Origin: Phoronis australis | Lineage: Eukaryota > Phoronida > Phoronidae | NCBI GenBank assembly: GCA_002633005.1 | Contig: NMRA01000710.1 | Coordinates: forward strand, 8,800 to 48,548 | DNA length: 39,749 bases | Direction: 5' to 3' | Shown: positions 1 through 10,593 of the stretch, one piece after another | Numbering within the stretch: position 1 is the first letter of the stretch | How the letters are laid out: each line of letters opens with the position of its first letter | Program-made: the position numbers and the translations under genes | Notes under the pieces: model-generated | What the model saw: only the letters and a program-made list of their open reading frames with translations | The model's database searches: none | What the model was told of the DNA's origin: nothing

Positions 1-45
1 GGGGGGCATGTCCCCCTTGGCCCCCCTAAATCCGCCACTGTCAGA
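1..45. repeat. Possible transposon-end remnant at window edge
   Basis: The first bases are a G-run/C-run palindromic stretch followed by a CTAAATCCGCCACTG-like tail. This type of G/C-rich hairpin end is common at termini of dispersed repeats in invertebrate genomes. Only the edge is visible, so the family cannot be named. Confidence 0.25.
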
Positions 46-473
46 ACTATTATTTCTACAAGGTGTGCCACGGTATTTTTTTCTAGCAAAAATCCACATT
101 GATAACAATAAACCAAGTTGTTTTGTTTCAGAAACTGGAGAATATTTTGAGCAACGATCTTCAGTTTGTCTTTTTGTGTATAGGGACCATAATTCCATTT
201 TACCAGGAAGACGAATACACACCTAGGTGAAGTAGTTTGTTAAAAAGGTTGGTTAAAGGCATGGGAGTCACTGTGACAAAAGCCGTGACGTCAATTTCAT
301 GGAAATACTTGCGGACGTCGGTTTGATTAGCCAGTACATTAGACAGTCCATCGTAACATCGTTCATGGAGAAAGGGAACAAACATCATTTATATATCCGG
401 AATATTTTGCGATCTCATGACGCCAAACATTTGTCAGTTATTCTGATGTATTTCTTCTGTCATCAGTAACAAT

Positions 474-626
474 GATAGCTACACCTTAGCGAGTTAGATA
501 GCTACACCTTGGTACATCAGATAGCTACACCTTGGCGCATTAGATACTAACGCAATAATAGCTACACTTAGACGCATTAGATATCTACACCTTGGCAAAT
601 CAGATAGCTACACTTTGGCACTTATG
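474..626. repeat. 23-bp tandem repeat, about 6 degenerate copies
   Basis: Units beginning GATAGCTACACCTTGG recur about every 23 bp. The middle of the array is disrupted by an irregular unit around 545-570. Confidence 0.8.
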
Positions 627-2803
627 CTAACACAAAGCTAATAAGTTCAAGATGATATCGCGAAATTCATACTTGAATCAAGTTATCATGAAAAATTTCG
701 ATACGTTGATCTACAGAAAGTTGGGCAAAGGTCTGACCCTACCTCCGCCAGGATTACGGAGGAAATTCGCTCGGTGGTGTGGCTTGACTGCTGCTCGAGT
801 TAGAAGATAGCGTTGCGCCACCTAGCGATATTTATCTATAACAACGAGAACGTGAAAGCACCTTCCACTTGATCCCGACTATACCTTTGGTGGGCAAAAA
901 TTCAATTATCGCACAGTAGTTCATTAATTTAAGAACAGTCCCTCCGATTGTTTAATTAGATTAAGTACACTAATTTATTTTAGCTGTTTGACATTGGCTG
1001 GGATCTAAATTCTCCCGCGTTATCAATCGCAGCTACTGACTATGCAGCAGTGGCAAATGTATGAAACATGAAGTCCTTCATCCATGGTTATTATTTTGTT
1101 CCGTAAGCTATAAGTATGCCCACCGCACAGCAATGGAAATGTGCCGGCATTATGGTATCCGCAAAAGTTTTGAAACGTTATTTATGTCCACTAGGTTGAA
1201 ATCTCGTGTCCGTATTATGTGGGATCTGTAGGTGGCGTTGAACGCCTGCCCACCAAAGATCTGATAGTGAATTTCGGTATCATGCTTTAGCTACTTCAAA
1301 AATCATCCCTTATAAAGGAAACAAATCTTGAAACCAGTCGGAAATGCGTAATAATCGCATTGTAATATGAAGAGTTTGTTTGCAGGTTACCGGAAAGCAA
1401 AACAAGGACGACAAGCTAAGTGCGAACTCTTCCTTTACCACCAGAGCCTCTCCGACTTCAGCATTAGGGCTAATGGAATATGGCGTAATTCCAATCGTCG
1501 CTTCATAGTGAACACTTGTTGTGAGTATCAACCAAGTCCCACTCGTGAAGTAAAATCGACATTAGAGTCACTGCCCAATAGCTGTTGAATGAAAATTAAT
1601 AGCGATGTGGAAGGCAGATTCCACTTTCTCTCCAAAAATTCAAACTTAACTTCGGTATTTTGACAACCAATCGTTGCTGATGTCTTTACCTGTGGATTTT
1701 GCGTGTCACTGTAATTAGGCCGTTGCAAAAAGGATTAATCTCGCAACTCCCTACTACGGGTTTATACTTGAGTCTTTTCGCGGCTGTCTTACGGAAAAGA
1801 AAATACTTATAATTGAGTGGGGTAGAACTTTTGTAATAAAAAGAGAAACATCAGATTGGAAGAGCAAAATGAAGGAATCAATCCATACCAAATTTGAACC
1901 AAAATTACGTGAAATGATGTTAGGAGTGTTACACAATCAGTTCTTTGTACAACAGTATGACAACAGTGACACACAACACACACCTGCTAAAATGTCCAAC
2001 GACGACCGTTTTTCAAAATTTTGTGAGATAAGTTCGAGTTTTTAGAAGTCAAGATGAAATCTGCTATCATTCCAGCACCTTTCTGATCAAGATCTTCCCG
2101 GAATTGGTAGCGACGTGTTTCGAGCTCATCACGTGCCATCACGTGATCCACAGTTGCTATTTCAACTAATATGAACACCCTCTTTCTTTTACTTTCGCCA
2201 GAGTGGAATGTGAAACGATTTTCAGCAATAACTCTCTAGAACTGGTGAAATTGTATAACTATGTAGGCCTACAGTCCTCTAGGCATTTTTGGTTTTCACT
2301 GGCATTTATCCAAGTTGATGAAAAGTGGATTTCACAGTCTTTCACCTGTGGCAGCCATTGTTTTATTAAAATTTGATATTATGTTGCAAGAGAATCATTT
2401 GGGGATAGATTTAGACGAAATTCGTCTTATGAACGTATTAACTGAGAGCAAAGTGGATAGGGTTAGTTTACCATTATGTTGAGATGGGCTCCGGCGACAA
2501 CAACCTTACACCTTATTTCAAGCTAATTCCAATCAATCAGAGGGCGGTAGATGTAAACAGAACGACAGTACTCAATACAGTGCAGATATCCAATTTATGG
2601 AGAACCACAAAGTGCTTGCGGGATATAAGTATTATTTTAAATCAGGGTAAAAATCATTTATGTGGAACAGATATGGGTGACAACGTACCAGTGCAATCGT
2701 GACACCTAACTCGGCTGAAAATGCAGTACAAAACAACCGCAATACCTACCTATTTGAATCAATCTGACATCTGAATGACACTCATCTGACATTATTTTTT
2801 ATT

Positions 2804-2876
2804 AATCTATGGATTGGCTCAAAGACATGTAATCTATGGATACGCTCAAAGACACGTAATCTTGGATATGCCGCTG
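2804..2876. repeat. 27-bp tandem repeat, 2.5 copies
   Basis: Two near-identical 27-bp units starting AATCTATGGAT are followed by a diverged partial third unit. Confidence 0.75.
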
Positions 2877-3003
2877 TGACCGTCTGCTCCGTTGTCGTTA
2901 ACAGTTTCAGTGAAAAATCATCGGTAAATGTGGTGGGGGCGGCTTGTTTTCGTTTGTCGGAGATATCCATTGTGTCAAATCTCAATCTCTACATTTCTCG
3001 CAG

Positions 3004-3135
3004 TCAAACCATGTGACAACAATCCGTGCGCCAGTCAAGAGAACACAGAGTGTTACGTCAACACAGACACATCAACGTACGAATGTAGGTGCAGCGAAGG
3101 GTACGAGAAGAAAGAAGACGGCACGTGCCAACTAG
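3004..3135 (+). CDS. EGF exon A
   Basis: The acceptor CAG is at 3001-3003 and the donor GTAACA starts at 3136. The exon is 132 nt, phase 1 to phase 1, the classic EGF-module arrangement. It contains six cysteines in EGF spacing, including PCDNNPCAS near the start and YECRCSEGYEKK near the end. Confidence 0.85.
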   Translation, partial: SNHVTTIRAPVKRTQSVTSTQTHQRTNVGAAKGTRRKKTARAN

Positions 3136-6100
3136 GTAACATCAATGTATTTTCAATTTTTTTTGCAGCATAAATCTTACCAAGTATATAAATCGTAATA
3201 AATCATAAATTTTCTAAAATTGTCTGAAGAACGCAATTGTACGTTAACACTTTCTCAAAAATTGCGCAAAAAAAATTTAAGCACTACCTTGCAGCTTCAG
3301 ATGTTAAACCAATGCAGTACAAAACCATGCGATAATAAACCACACGAAACAATATAAACCAATGCAATGCAATAGCATGCAATGCTAAACCATACGATAC
3401 AATATAAACTAATGCAGTGCAATTCCATGCGATACTAAACCAAACCATACGATACAATATAAATCGTCTTTATGAACAACGTACTCCTATCAGAAATCCC
3501 CGAACTATTTTACGGAGGAATCAGCTGAAACATAACAATTTCGATGTCGACGCCATCAAAACCCTTTCTTAAGTCAATGTACACTATGAGCAATATCATG
3601 TACACTATGAGCAACATCATGTACACTATGAGCAACATCATGGAGACTATGAGCAACATCATAATGGACACTATGAGCAACATAATGGACACTATGAGCA
3701 ACATCATCATGGAGACTATGAGAAACATCATGGACACCATGTGCAACATCATGTAGACTACGAGCAACATCATGGACACTATGAGCAACATCATGGAGAC
3801 TACAAGCAACATAATGTACACTATGAGCCCTATAATGGCAATGTTGTAAATTTTGTTTCATTGATTCACTGAATGAGTGGCAAACTTTGTGTCAAATGCA
3901 TTAATGATTGCGATTAGGTTCAATGTTTGTTCTTAGTTTTTCTCGTATACGAAAGCTGTAAAATTTTCCAATACTATTTTTGTTTTTATAGTCAATGACC
4001 AGTTACAGCTTTGCACTACTTTTCGAATGTATTTTCTGAAATTCTGTCATGCCTAACAATTGTTTGACGACATGTGTTTCAGTGGACCCTTGTGACAGTG
4101 CACCGTGCGCTAGCAAAGCCAACTCCGAGTGCGTCAGCAGTGGATCAACATTCGAGTGCAAATGTGTTGAAGGATATGAGAAGGATGCAAATGACGAATG
4201 CCAACAGGGTAATGTACTGACTGAATGGTATCAAAATGACTAGTTCTCTTGTATTAACAGGATATTGTACTGACTGACTGGGATAAAAACTTGACTAGTT
4301 CCGATGTGCCAACAGGGTAATATACTGACTGACTGGCATGGAGACCCCTTTTGTCGCGTATGAGAAACAAGTGTTGAATGAACATCAAACAGGGTCTTAC
4401 ATCACGCAAGGGCTTGCTTGCCCTGTGCTTCCATCTGTTAGACGTACTTCGTTGCTGTTGTTTTATGTCCATTTGAGATTGAACCAAAAAGGAACGTTTT
4501 GAAATATGGCGTGTGATTTACTGTGTTTTTTTGTCAAATGTTGTACCATTGCTCTGTTTCGGATGTATGTGAGAAACAAAACCAAGATCATCATTAATGA
4601 AAACCCAGGTACCCTAGTACAGGAAATATATGCAAACGTATTTTTCGGTTAGAGCTGAAACTATTGTCAGTGGTGACAGACAGAATCATGTGAGACACCA
4701 AATAGTAAGCGTTTATATTGTCACCAACTGAGAGGGAAATCAATGTGTGACGGGAGTCATGGCCAGAACTGTGGTCACGGCCAGAGCTGTAGTCATGGCC
4801 AGAGCTGTGGTCATGGCTAGAGCTATGGTCATGGCCAGAGCTGTAGTCATGACCAGAGCTGTAGTCATGGCCAGAGCTGTAGTCATGGCCAGAGCTGTGG
4901 TCATGGCCAGAGCTATGGTCATGGCCAGAGCTGTAGTCACGGTAAGAGCTATGGTCATTGCCAGAGCTGTAGTCACGGCCAGAGCTGTAGTCACGGCCAG
5001 AGCTGTGGTCATGGCTAGAGCTGTAGTCATGGCCAGAGCTGTGATCATGGCCAGAGCTGAAGTCATGGTCAGAGCTGTGGTCATGGCCAGAGCTGTAGTC
5101 ATGGCCAGAGCTGTAGTCATGGCCAGAGCTGTAGTCATGGCCAGAGCTGTAGTCACGGCCAGAGCTGTGGTCATGGCTAGAGCTGTAGTCATGGCCAGAG
5201 CTGTGATCATGGCCAGAGCTGCAGTCATGGTCAGAGCTGTGGTCATGGCCAGAGCTGTAGTCATGGCCAGAGCTGTAGTCATGGCCAGAGCTGTAGTCAT
5301 GGCTAGAGCTGTGGTCATGGCCAGAGCTGTAGTCTAACTGATGCAATGTTGTTATTGAGTGACATGAATGCTCTCGATTCGGGCAGTAATCCCATCAAAA
5401 TGGGTTGGACAGAGCCCCACCTCCATCCTTCTTTTCACTCTCACTCGTTGGCTATATAGACTCCTATATTCTCATGTGATCGGGTCTGTTTTCACTGACA
5501 GTTCAAACTAAGACGTTTGTTAGTATACTTTTATGCAAATGAGTTTATTAAAGTGTTCATTGTCACCTTCCTGATCACTGAAACAATAAATGACGTGTTC
5601 CCGGACTGCCGCTATAGCACCAAACAATGATCAATATTCAACAACATTTTCTCTTGCATATCACAGAGAACATGCGCTTTCACATGTATTACCTGAATTC
5701 CCACATGCCTCACAGAGAGGAATTTTGCAAAACTGAATGGAAGATTTCAAGTGACCATTTTCCACTACTCCAATAGAATCATCTGTAAAATGAGCGCCTG
5801 AAAATTCCCAGATTTGCAGCAAAATCTTCGCGCTAAAAAGGAAGCGCTATTGAAATGGCTGGACTTTCGGTTTCCTGTAGAAAAGAGCAGAGGTCAAATT
5901 TCTGGACTGTTTTTCTCAAAATACACCAGGGAACCACTGAATACCATTCGTGGTAACCGCTTCGTGGCAACCGAGTCTCATTTACTCTATACAACTGCAT
6001 CAAACCTGACCCGCCACATTTCTTCCATTTCTGGGAGAAGCTTCGAAGGACTGTACCCTGGCCTCAGACCGACCGTTGTGACAGGACATCTTTGCATCTT

Positions 6101-7855
6101 TGTGGGAAGGGCCGTAGGATGTGTGTTAGACATTGTGTGTGTATGCGTGTACGTGTGTGTGTTTGAGAGGGGTACTTTGGAGTCAAGAGTTTGATAATAT
6201 CGAATTTGACTATGGCTCCAATAATTTGTACTTTTACATACTGTGCATTATGATACGAGTTGAATAACTCCTACAGCCTGTACAATATGAGCGTAAACTA
6301 ATGGTGAACATATGATACCAGTTGAATAACTCCTACAGCCTGTACAATATGAACGTAAACTAATGGTGAACGTATGATACCAGTTGAATAACTCCTACAG
6401 CCTGTATAACATGAACGTAAACTAATGGTGAACATATGATACCAGTTGAATAACTCCTACAACCTGTACAATATGAACGTAAACTAATGGTGAACATATG
6501 ATACGAGTTGTATAACTCCTACAGCCTGTACAATATGAACGTAAACTAATGGTGAACATATGATACGAGTTGTATAACTCCTACAGCCTGTACAATATGA
6601 ACGTAAACTAATGGTGAACATATGATACGAGTTGAATAACTCCTACAGCCTGTACAATATGAACGTAAACCAATGGTGAACACATGCCTTTTTCTGTTTG
6701 TTGTAATATTTTGCGTTTTCATACCAGTGTGATTTCTTTAAAAGTTTATTTTGACCCATTTTGTCCATTGTTAATAACTTAACCTGAACTTCTTTTTCGA
6801 ATGCTTAGTATTTTTACAAAATGGTATTTCTAACCTACCAGGTTACGTTACGCAGATCCTATTAACTGTGTTTTGTCATGATTGACAAGTCTTTTCTTTT
6901 TACGGGACTGTTTTACATTTCTAGTTAACGTAGAGCCTGTCTGCTCGCTGACGATAGACGCCGGGTACGGCAGTGGTACGTCGTTAACTATAGCACGTCT
7001 GAATGAATGCAAGGATTCCTACGAAAGCCAACTGAAGGAGCAGTATGAAGGGACTCTGCAGACTTTCTTGCCAAATGCAATTCCGGCATGTGTTGAAGAG
7101 AAGTTTGATATCAAGCTTACGTTCCAGGAAGTAAGTTTAAAATGCTGGCTGCCTATTTTTAATTTTTTTACATGAAATTAACCTGACGTCCGATTTAACG
7201 TCACCTATGCAAGGACCAACGTTTTCTATAAATTAAATGCGGGGATGCCANCTGTTGCCCTACTTACTGTAGTGAAGTTAGACCTAAAATCGATCTGGTG
7301 GACTGAATAAATCGCTAAACATCAACATTTGGCACTATGCTCATCATATATCTAGACTCTGTAGTACAGGGTTGACTTGAGAACTGCAAAAGTTGTATTT
7401 TGAGAAACCAGAGACAGGTCATGTACAATAACCAGCGGGGATATGGATCGCTGCTTTTCGTCGATTCTGTGTGTGATTTCGTAAGTGCTCTTATTTCAGT
7501 TAGATTCAAATCTCTTGGCGCAAGGTAACATTTTAAAGTAGGGATTCAAGCGTTTAGTTTTCGAAGACTCAGAAAATACTTAATCATGTTTACTAAACAC
7601 TGATCAAAACATTTTCAGACGACACCTGTGGGCGTTACTGCGACGATTGAGCAGGTTTACAAGGACGGTCAAGAGTGCGTGAATACTATCAACACAATAG
7701 GTGCCGATCTCGTGGGCCAAAACATCGAAATTACGTATTTTGGTTCAGGAAATTCCCAAATGGACCTCGTCAACGTTGTGGACGGAAGCGGCGAGGTATG
7801 CCCGAATCTGGAGTTCACCGACGGATCGTTGAGTTCCTCAGCTGCGTGCGTGTAA
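3004..7855 (+). CDS. Secreted EGF-domain protein, 3' part (4 exons)
   Basis: Four exons were assembled from splice sites: 3004-3135, 4083-4208, 6925-7130 and 7619-7855. Phases are consistent throughout (1-1, 1-1, 1-0, 0-stop). Together they encode about 233 residues ending at TAA 7853-7855, with a poly(A) signal 79 nt later. Exons 1 and 2 each encode one complete six-cysteine EGF module of the C-x-C final-loop type. Neither has the calcium-binding Asp-x-Asp/Asn-Glu start. Exons 3 and 4 encode a ~145-residue region with six cysteines that I do not recognise. It is not clearly a SEA domain, although its length and its position after EGF modules would suit one. No transmembrane segment follows, so the protein is probably secreted. 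The 5' exons, with the signal peptide, were not found. An extracellular adhesion or matrix role is inferred from the domains only. Confidence 0.8.
3306..3460. repeat. 50-bp tandem repeat, 3 copies, intronic
   Basis: Three units of about 50-55 bp start AAACCAATGCA and end GATACAATAT. They lie in the intron between the two EGF exons. No function is apparent. Confidence 0.8.
3574..3835. repeat. 21-bp minisatellite, about 12 copies, intronic
   Basis: Units of the form ACTATGAGCAACATCATG recur with 21-bp spacing plus occasional 3-bp insertions. Because the unit is a multiple of three, long spurious open frames occur on both strands. It lies inside the intron between EGF exons A and B. Confidence 0.9.
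4083..4208 (+). CDS. EGF exon B
   Basis: The acceptor is GTTTCAG ending at 4082 and the donor GTAATG starts at 4209. The exon is 126 nt, phase 1-1. It has six cysteines in EGF order, with PCDSAPCAS and FECKCVEGYEKD as landmarks. It closely resembles exon A, suggesting module duplication. The last bases and the donor are part of a local tandem repeat (see 4198-4335). Confidence 0.87.
4198..4335. repeat. 53-55 bp tandem repeat spanning the exon B donor site
   Basis: The motif AACAGGGTAAT followed by TACTGACTGA occurs at 4203, in a degenerate form at 4256 (AACAGGATATT), and again intact at 4311. The first copy overlaps the end of EGF exon B, so the donor context is copied into the intron. Confidence 0.8.
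4756..5334. repeat. 18-bp minisatellite, about 32 copies, with 162-bp higher-order period
   Basis: The unit is GTCATGGCCAGAGCTGTA (18 bp) with point variants (GTAGTC/GTGGTC, GGCCAG/GGCTAG, CATGG/CACGG). A variant block beginning at 5007 recurs at 5169 almost unchanged, giving a nine-unit (162 bp) higher-order repeat. The array is in the intron between EGF exon B and exon C. Three reading frames stay open across it by periodicity only. Confidence 0.93.
6136..6167. repeat. (TG)n-rich microsatellite
   Basis: A short interrupted GT/GC dinucleotide run lies in the intron upstream of the 62-bp array. Confidence 0.7.
6251..6684. repeat. 62-bp tandem repeat, 7 copies, intronic
   Basis: Seven head-to-tail units of exactly 62 bp start TGATACGAGTTGAATAACTC at 6251, 6313, 6375, 6437, 6499, 6561 and 6623. 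They differ by only a few bases, implying recent expansion. The array sits about 240 bp upstream of the acceptor of exon C. Confidence 0.95.
6925..7130 (+). CDS. EGF gene exon C, start of the unrecognised C-terminal region
   Basis: The acceptor TTTCTAG ends at 6924 and the perfect donor GTAAGT starts at 7131. The exon is 206 nt, entering in phase 1 and leaving in phase 0. It encodes about 69 residues starting VNVEPVCSLTIDAG, with three cysteines (VCS, NEC, PAC) and a likely helix rich in Glu/Lys/Gln. No stop interrupts it. The family was not recognised. Confidence 0.75.
7251..7251. other. Undetermined base (N)
   Basis: A single N lies in the intron between exons C and D. I see no flanking duplication, unlike the Ns at 26624 and 37065. 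Confidence 0.95.
7619..7855 (+). CDS. EGF gene terminal exon D
   Basis: The acceptor ATTTTCAG ends at 7618 and the exon is entered in phase 0. It encodes 78 residues (start TTPVGVTATIEQVYKDG) and stops at TAA 7853-7855. It contributes three cysteines (QEC, EVC, AAC), making six for the C-terminal region. There is no hydrophobic tail, so no membrane or GPI anchor is visible. Confidence 0.78.
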   Translation, partial: TTPVGVTATIEQVYKDGQECVNTINTIGADLVGQNIEITYFGSGNSQMDLVNVVDGSGEVCPNLEFTDGSLSSSAACV

Positions 7856-7933
7856 TCTTGCGAATAGACCTGCATATGTCTTTGACGAAGTATAGTTGTT
7901 GACATTGTTGACGCCTACATCCTTTGAAACATA

Positions 7934-7939
7934 AATAAA
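7934..7939 (+). promoter_or_regulatory. Poly(A) signal of the EGF gene
   Basis: A canonical AATAAA lies 79 nt after the stop codon, a normal spacing for a short 3' UTR. Confidence 0.75.
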
Positions 7940-8274
7940 GGTGTTGCAAGTGTCTTTTGTTAGTTTGCTTACATCACAGTTTCATTAGCTAATAAATTGG
8001 TAAGCCGAGGATCATCAAATAACCAGCAGCAATATACAGTTTATTTCAACACTCATAAAACCACTCTTCTCCTTTCCCACTTCTTACATATATACGCATG
8101 CGTATACGCAAGTAGCAGTCTTTCTGGTAGACATATTTCATTGAACATTTGCCTGTTTTCAGTACAAACTCTTTTGAATTTATCTCTCTGTAGAATGATC
8201 GATGTTCAGAGTATACAGCAGATCACTAATCATCGCTACCAACGCCTATAAAAGAACACATAATTCTAAACACG

Positions 8275-8577
8275 ACATTTAATTTCTGGATCTTCGAATA
8301 GCACCATTCGTTATCAAGGTGGTGGCTAATATGCTGAAAGCGCCCGAAATTAATGTAATTCGTTCAAGTAACAATACATGGTGAGTCCCCTGGTGGCGAA
8401 TGCTGAAGCAACTTGGATGAATCCTGCATAGGTGATTGTAAGACTTCAAGAAAACGGCCAAGTTCGCACTATGTAATTGTCTCATTACTTATGCATTGGG
8501 AATTTCGTGCACTTTTTGGATATTACTCACCATCTTGATAACGAATGGTGCTAGTCAAAGATCCAAAACTTAAATGT
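8275..8577. mobile_element. MITE-like element with ~50-bp terminal inverted repeats
   Basis: The left arm (8275-8325) and right arm (8527-8577) are inverted copies with only about 7 mismatches, sharing for example AGCACCATTCGTTATCAAG. The interior of ~200 bp has no coding capacity. A clear target-site duplication was not seen. Confidence 0.7.
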
Positions 8578-9140
8578 ATAGTTTATAAATTACGTGGCCC
8601 AATTCCCCCAAAATTAACATATTTGTGACCCACGTTTACTTCAAAGAGTTCATTCATAATAAAAATTTGGTTGCTATTTTGGATCGGTAGATTTTCGCCA
8701 ACCGATCGTGAATCTTCTAAAATTTTTTCTTAGAAAAAACGAAAAAAAAAACGCGAAAAGTTCATCGGTGTTAAAGCAATAATCCAGGATTACGGTGAAC
8801 AATTTTCGATCTAAAAGTTTGTGGTTCCATTTTTGCCAGAACCAACTCTTTTCCACCGGCTTTTGTCTCGTTACCAAACGAACTCCCACTCCGTCTCCGC
8901 CCTTGAATTCCCAATGACGACTTAAGAACTGAAAATATCCAAAATCTCCCTACTTATCGCTTAAATCATTATAGTCTATTGCGAACATTATCTACATTAG
9001 TCTAAAGTTACCTCACGTGGTAGCTGAGCGAAGCGACAGACAATCTGGGGTCTGGTTGATCCAAAAACTTTGGCGATTAAAATGTTTATAATTCAGAGGG
9101 TTACATTGCAAGATTACCTGCCTTTGGAACACGGACATTA

Positions 9141-9450
9141 ACCTGGGGATTCACTGTTATGACGCGTGGTTACCTGGGAATTCACTACTATGACGTGTGC
9201 TTACCTGGGTATTCACTGTTATGACGCCTGGTTACCTGGGGATTCACTACTATGCCGTGTGGTTACCTAGGTATTCACTACTATGACGTGTAGTTACCAG
9301 GGGATTCACTACTATGACGTGTGCTTACCTGGGGATTCACTACTATGGCGTGTGCTTACCTGAGGATTCAATGCTATGACGTGTGGTTACCTGGGGATTC
9401 ACTACTATGACGTGTGGTTACGTGGGGATTCCCTACTATGACCTGTGCTT
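9141..9450. repeat. 31-bp tandem repeat, exactly 10 copies
   Basis: Units of the form ACCTGGGGATTCACTACTAT plus a GACGTGTGGTT end recur every 31 bp, with scattered substitutions and no indels. Confidence 0.92.
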
Positions 9451-10593
9451 ACCCGACCGTCATCAGTGTCAAACAACTCCCAACTAGTCAACAGTACCCG
9501 TTTTAGTTAACGTTGGACTGGACGTCTTCTGGTCTGCATGCCGTCGGATGGAACAAAATCATTTATTCTAAAGCGACTGAATGTTGACGTCCTTTGAGAC
9601 TTGAGTGAGAGTTTAGAACTTAGTCTATAGCACAGGCCCCAGTTATGGGTCGGGTTAATTTTTTATGCCCCAACGACGCGCATCACAGTATTTCCACGAA
9701 CCTGTGAACACACTCGCTAGTTCTCTCTCTATTTAGGGAAAAATAAGCAAAATATCTCTAGTAAAAGAGTCCGTCAAAAATTGTGTTCACATTTCAAAAT
9801 AGATTCAGTTTATCAATACGGTGCTTTTCGGATATGCTGAGTACGTCAGGTTACAGGACAACCATATTTTTGACTGTCACTCTTTGACACTGATGAATAT
9901 TCCATTTCGGAAAAAAACGGAACTTGTTTGAGACTTCAGGATGATTTAGTGAGGAAATTAAACAAAATATATCGAAATCATCGAATCGTCAATGATGTTA
10001 ACTTCAATCAAAAATCGTGTCAATTACCGAGTACAAAATACATGTAGAGTACTCTTGGAATATGTTTGGTCTTAACATAGTGAGATAATCGACAGGAAAC
10101 TGATGCCTAGCCCTAGATTGAGTGGATTGGAAAGTAAGGAAATTACTCAGGACAGGACATGGTTTTCAAACAGTTGAGAACCTGAATGGGAAATCCACTG
10201 TAATTATAAAATAAGGTTTTCCTATTCAGGTTGGTGACAGAGAAAAGTCTATGTGATGACGAGTATTACAACTCTACTAAAACAATGCTTAAAAAACCGA
10301 TGAAGTGTGAGAAAGTGAGAAGGGAATTCTGTGGCGTGTGGATTTTCAGGCAGAACAGTGAAGTGCTAAGACGTATATGCACTAAACTAATACGGGTCTT
10401 CATGACACGGCAGTTATTAGTCTCTGTAATTTGTATATTAGTTTTGTTCAATATTCACAACCCTCGTAATTATTAATGAACGCAAAGTCATGTTTACCAT
10501 ACGGGCAAAGCAGAGCTTTAAATGTGTGGGTCTACGTGGCCGTAGACTATCTGAAGGAAGTATGGTGACTACGCGACGTGCTATTCTACTGAA

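Larger units (their letters stand above)
46..3003. other. Non-coding stretch upstream of the EGF exons
   Basis: No exon could be supported here on either strand. Open frames are short (60-80 codons), lack recognisable domains and do not join in phase with the downstream EGF exons. The stretch holds two small tandem arrays (474-626 and 2804-2876). It is either 5' flank or, more likely, a long intron, because the EGF gene must have further 5' exons with a signal peptide that I could not find in the window. Confidence 0.5.
7940..10593. other. Intergenic region with one MITE-like element and one tandem array
   Basis: No gene was recognised between the EGF gene and the transporter. It contains an inverted-repeat element (8275-8577) and a 31-bp array (9141-9450). 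An open stretch at about 10231-10476 follows an acceptor-like TATTCAG but encodes nothing recognisable; it could be 5' UTR of the transporter or chance. Confidence 0.5.

Noticed and set aside
4594-5346. 250-codon minus-strand open frame rich in SSGHDY repeats
   Set aside because: It is produced by an 18-bp minisatellite whose period keeps frames open. The non-repeat part has no recognisable domain, and it lies inside an intron of the EGF gene.
5814-6194. 126-codon plus-strand open frame
   Set aside because: It is in the intron of the EGF gene, has no domain, and ends in a translated (TG)n run.
8091-8106. 16-bp perfect palindrome TATACGCATGCGTATA
   Set aside because: One such palindrome is expected by chance at this scale, and no context supports a function. 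The same holds for the 16-bp palindrome at 30228-30243, despite its NRF1-like core.
10231-10476. 81-codon open frame just upstream of the transporter
   Set aside because: It starts at a non-ATG codon, shows no domain and cannot be joined in frame to the transporter. 5' UTR remains possible but is unsupported.
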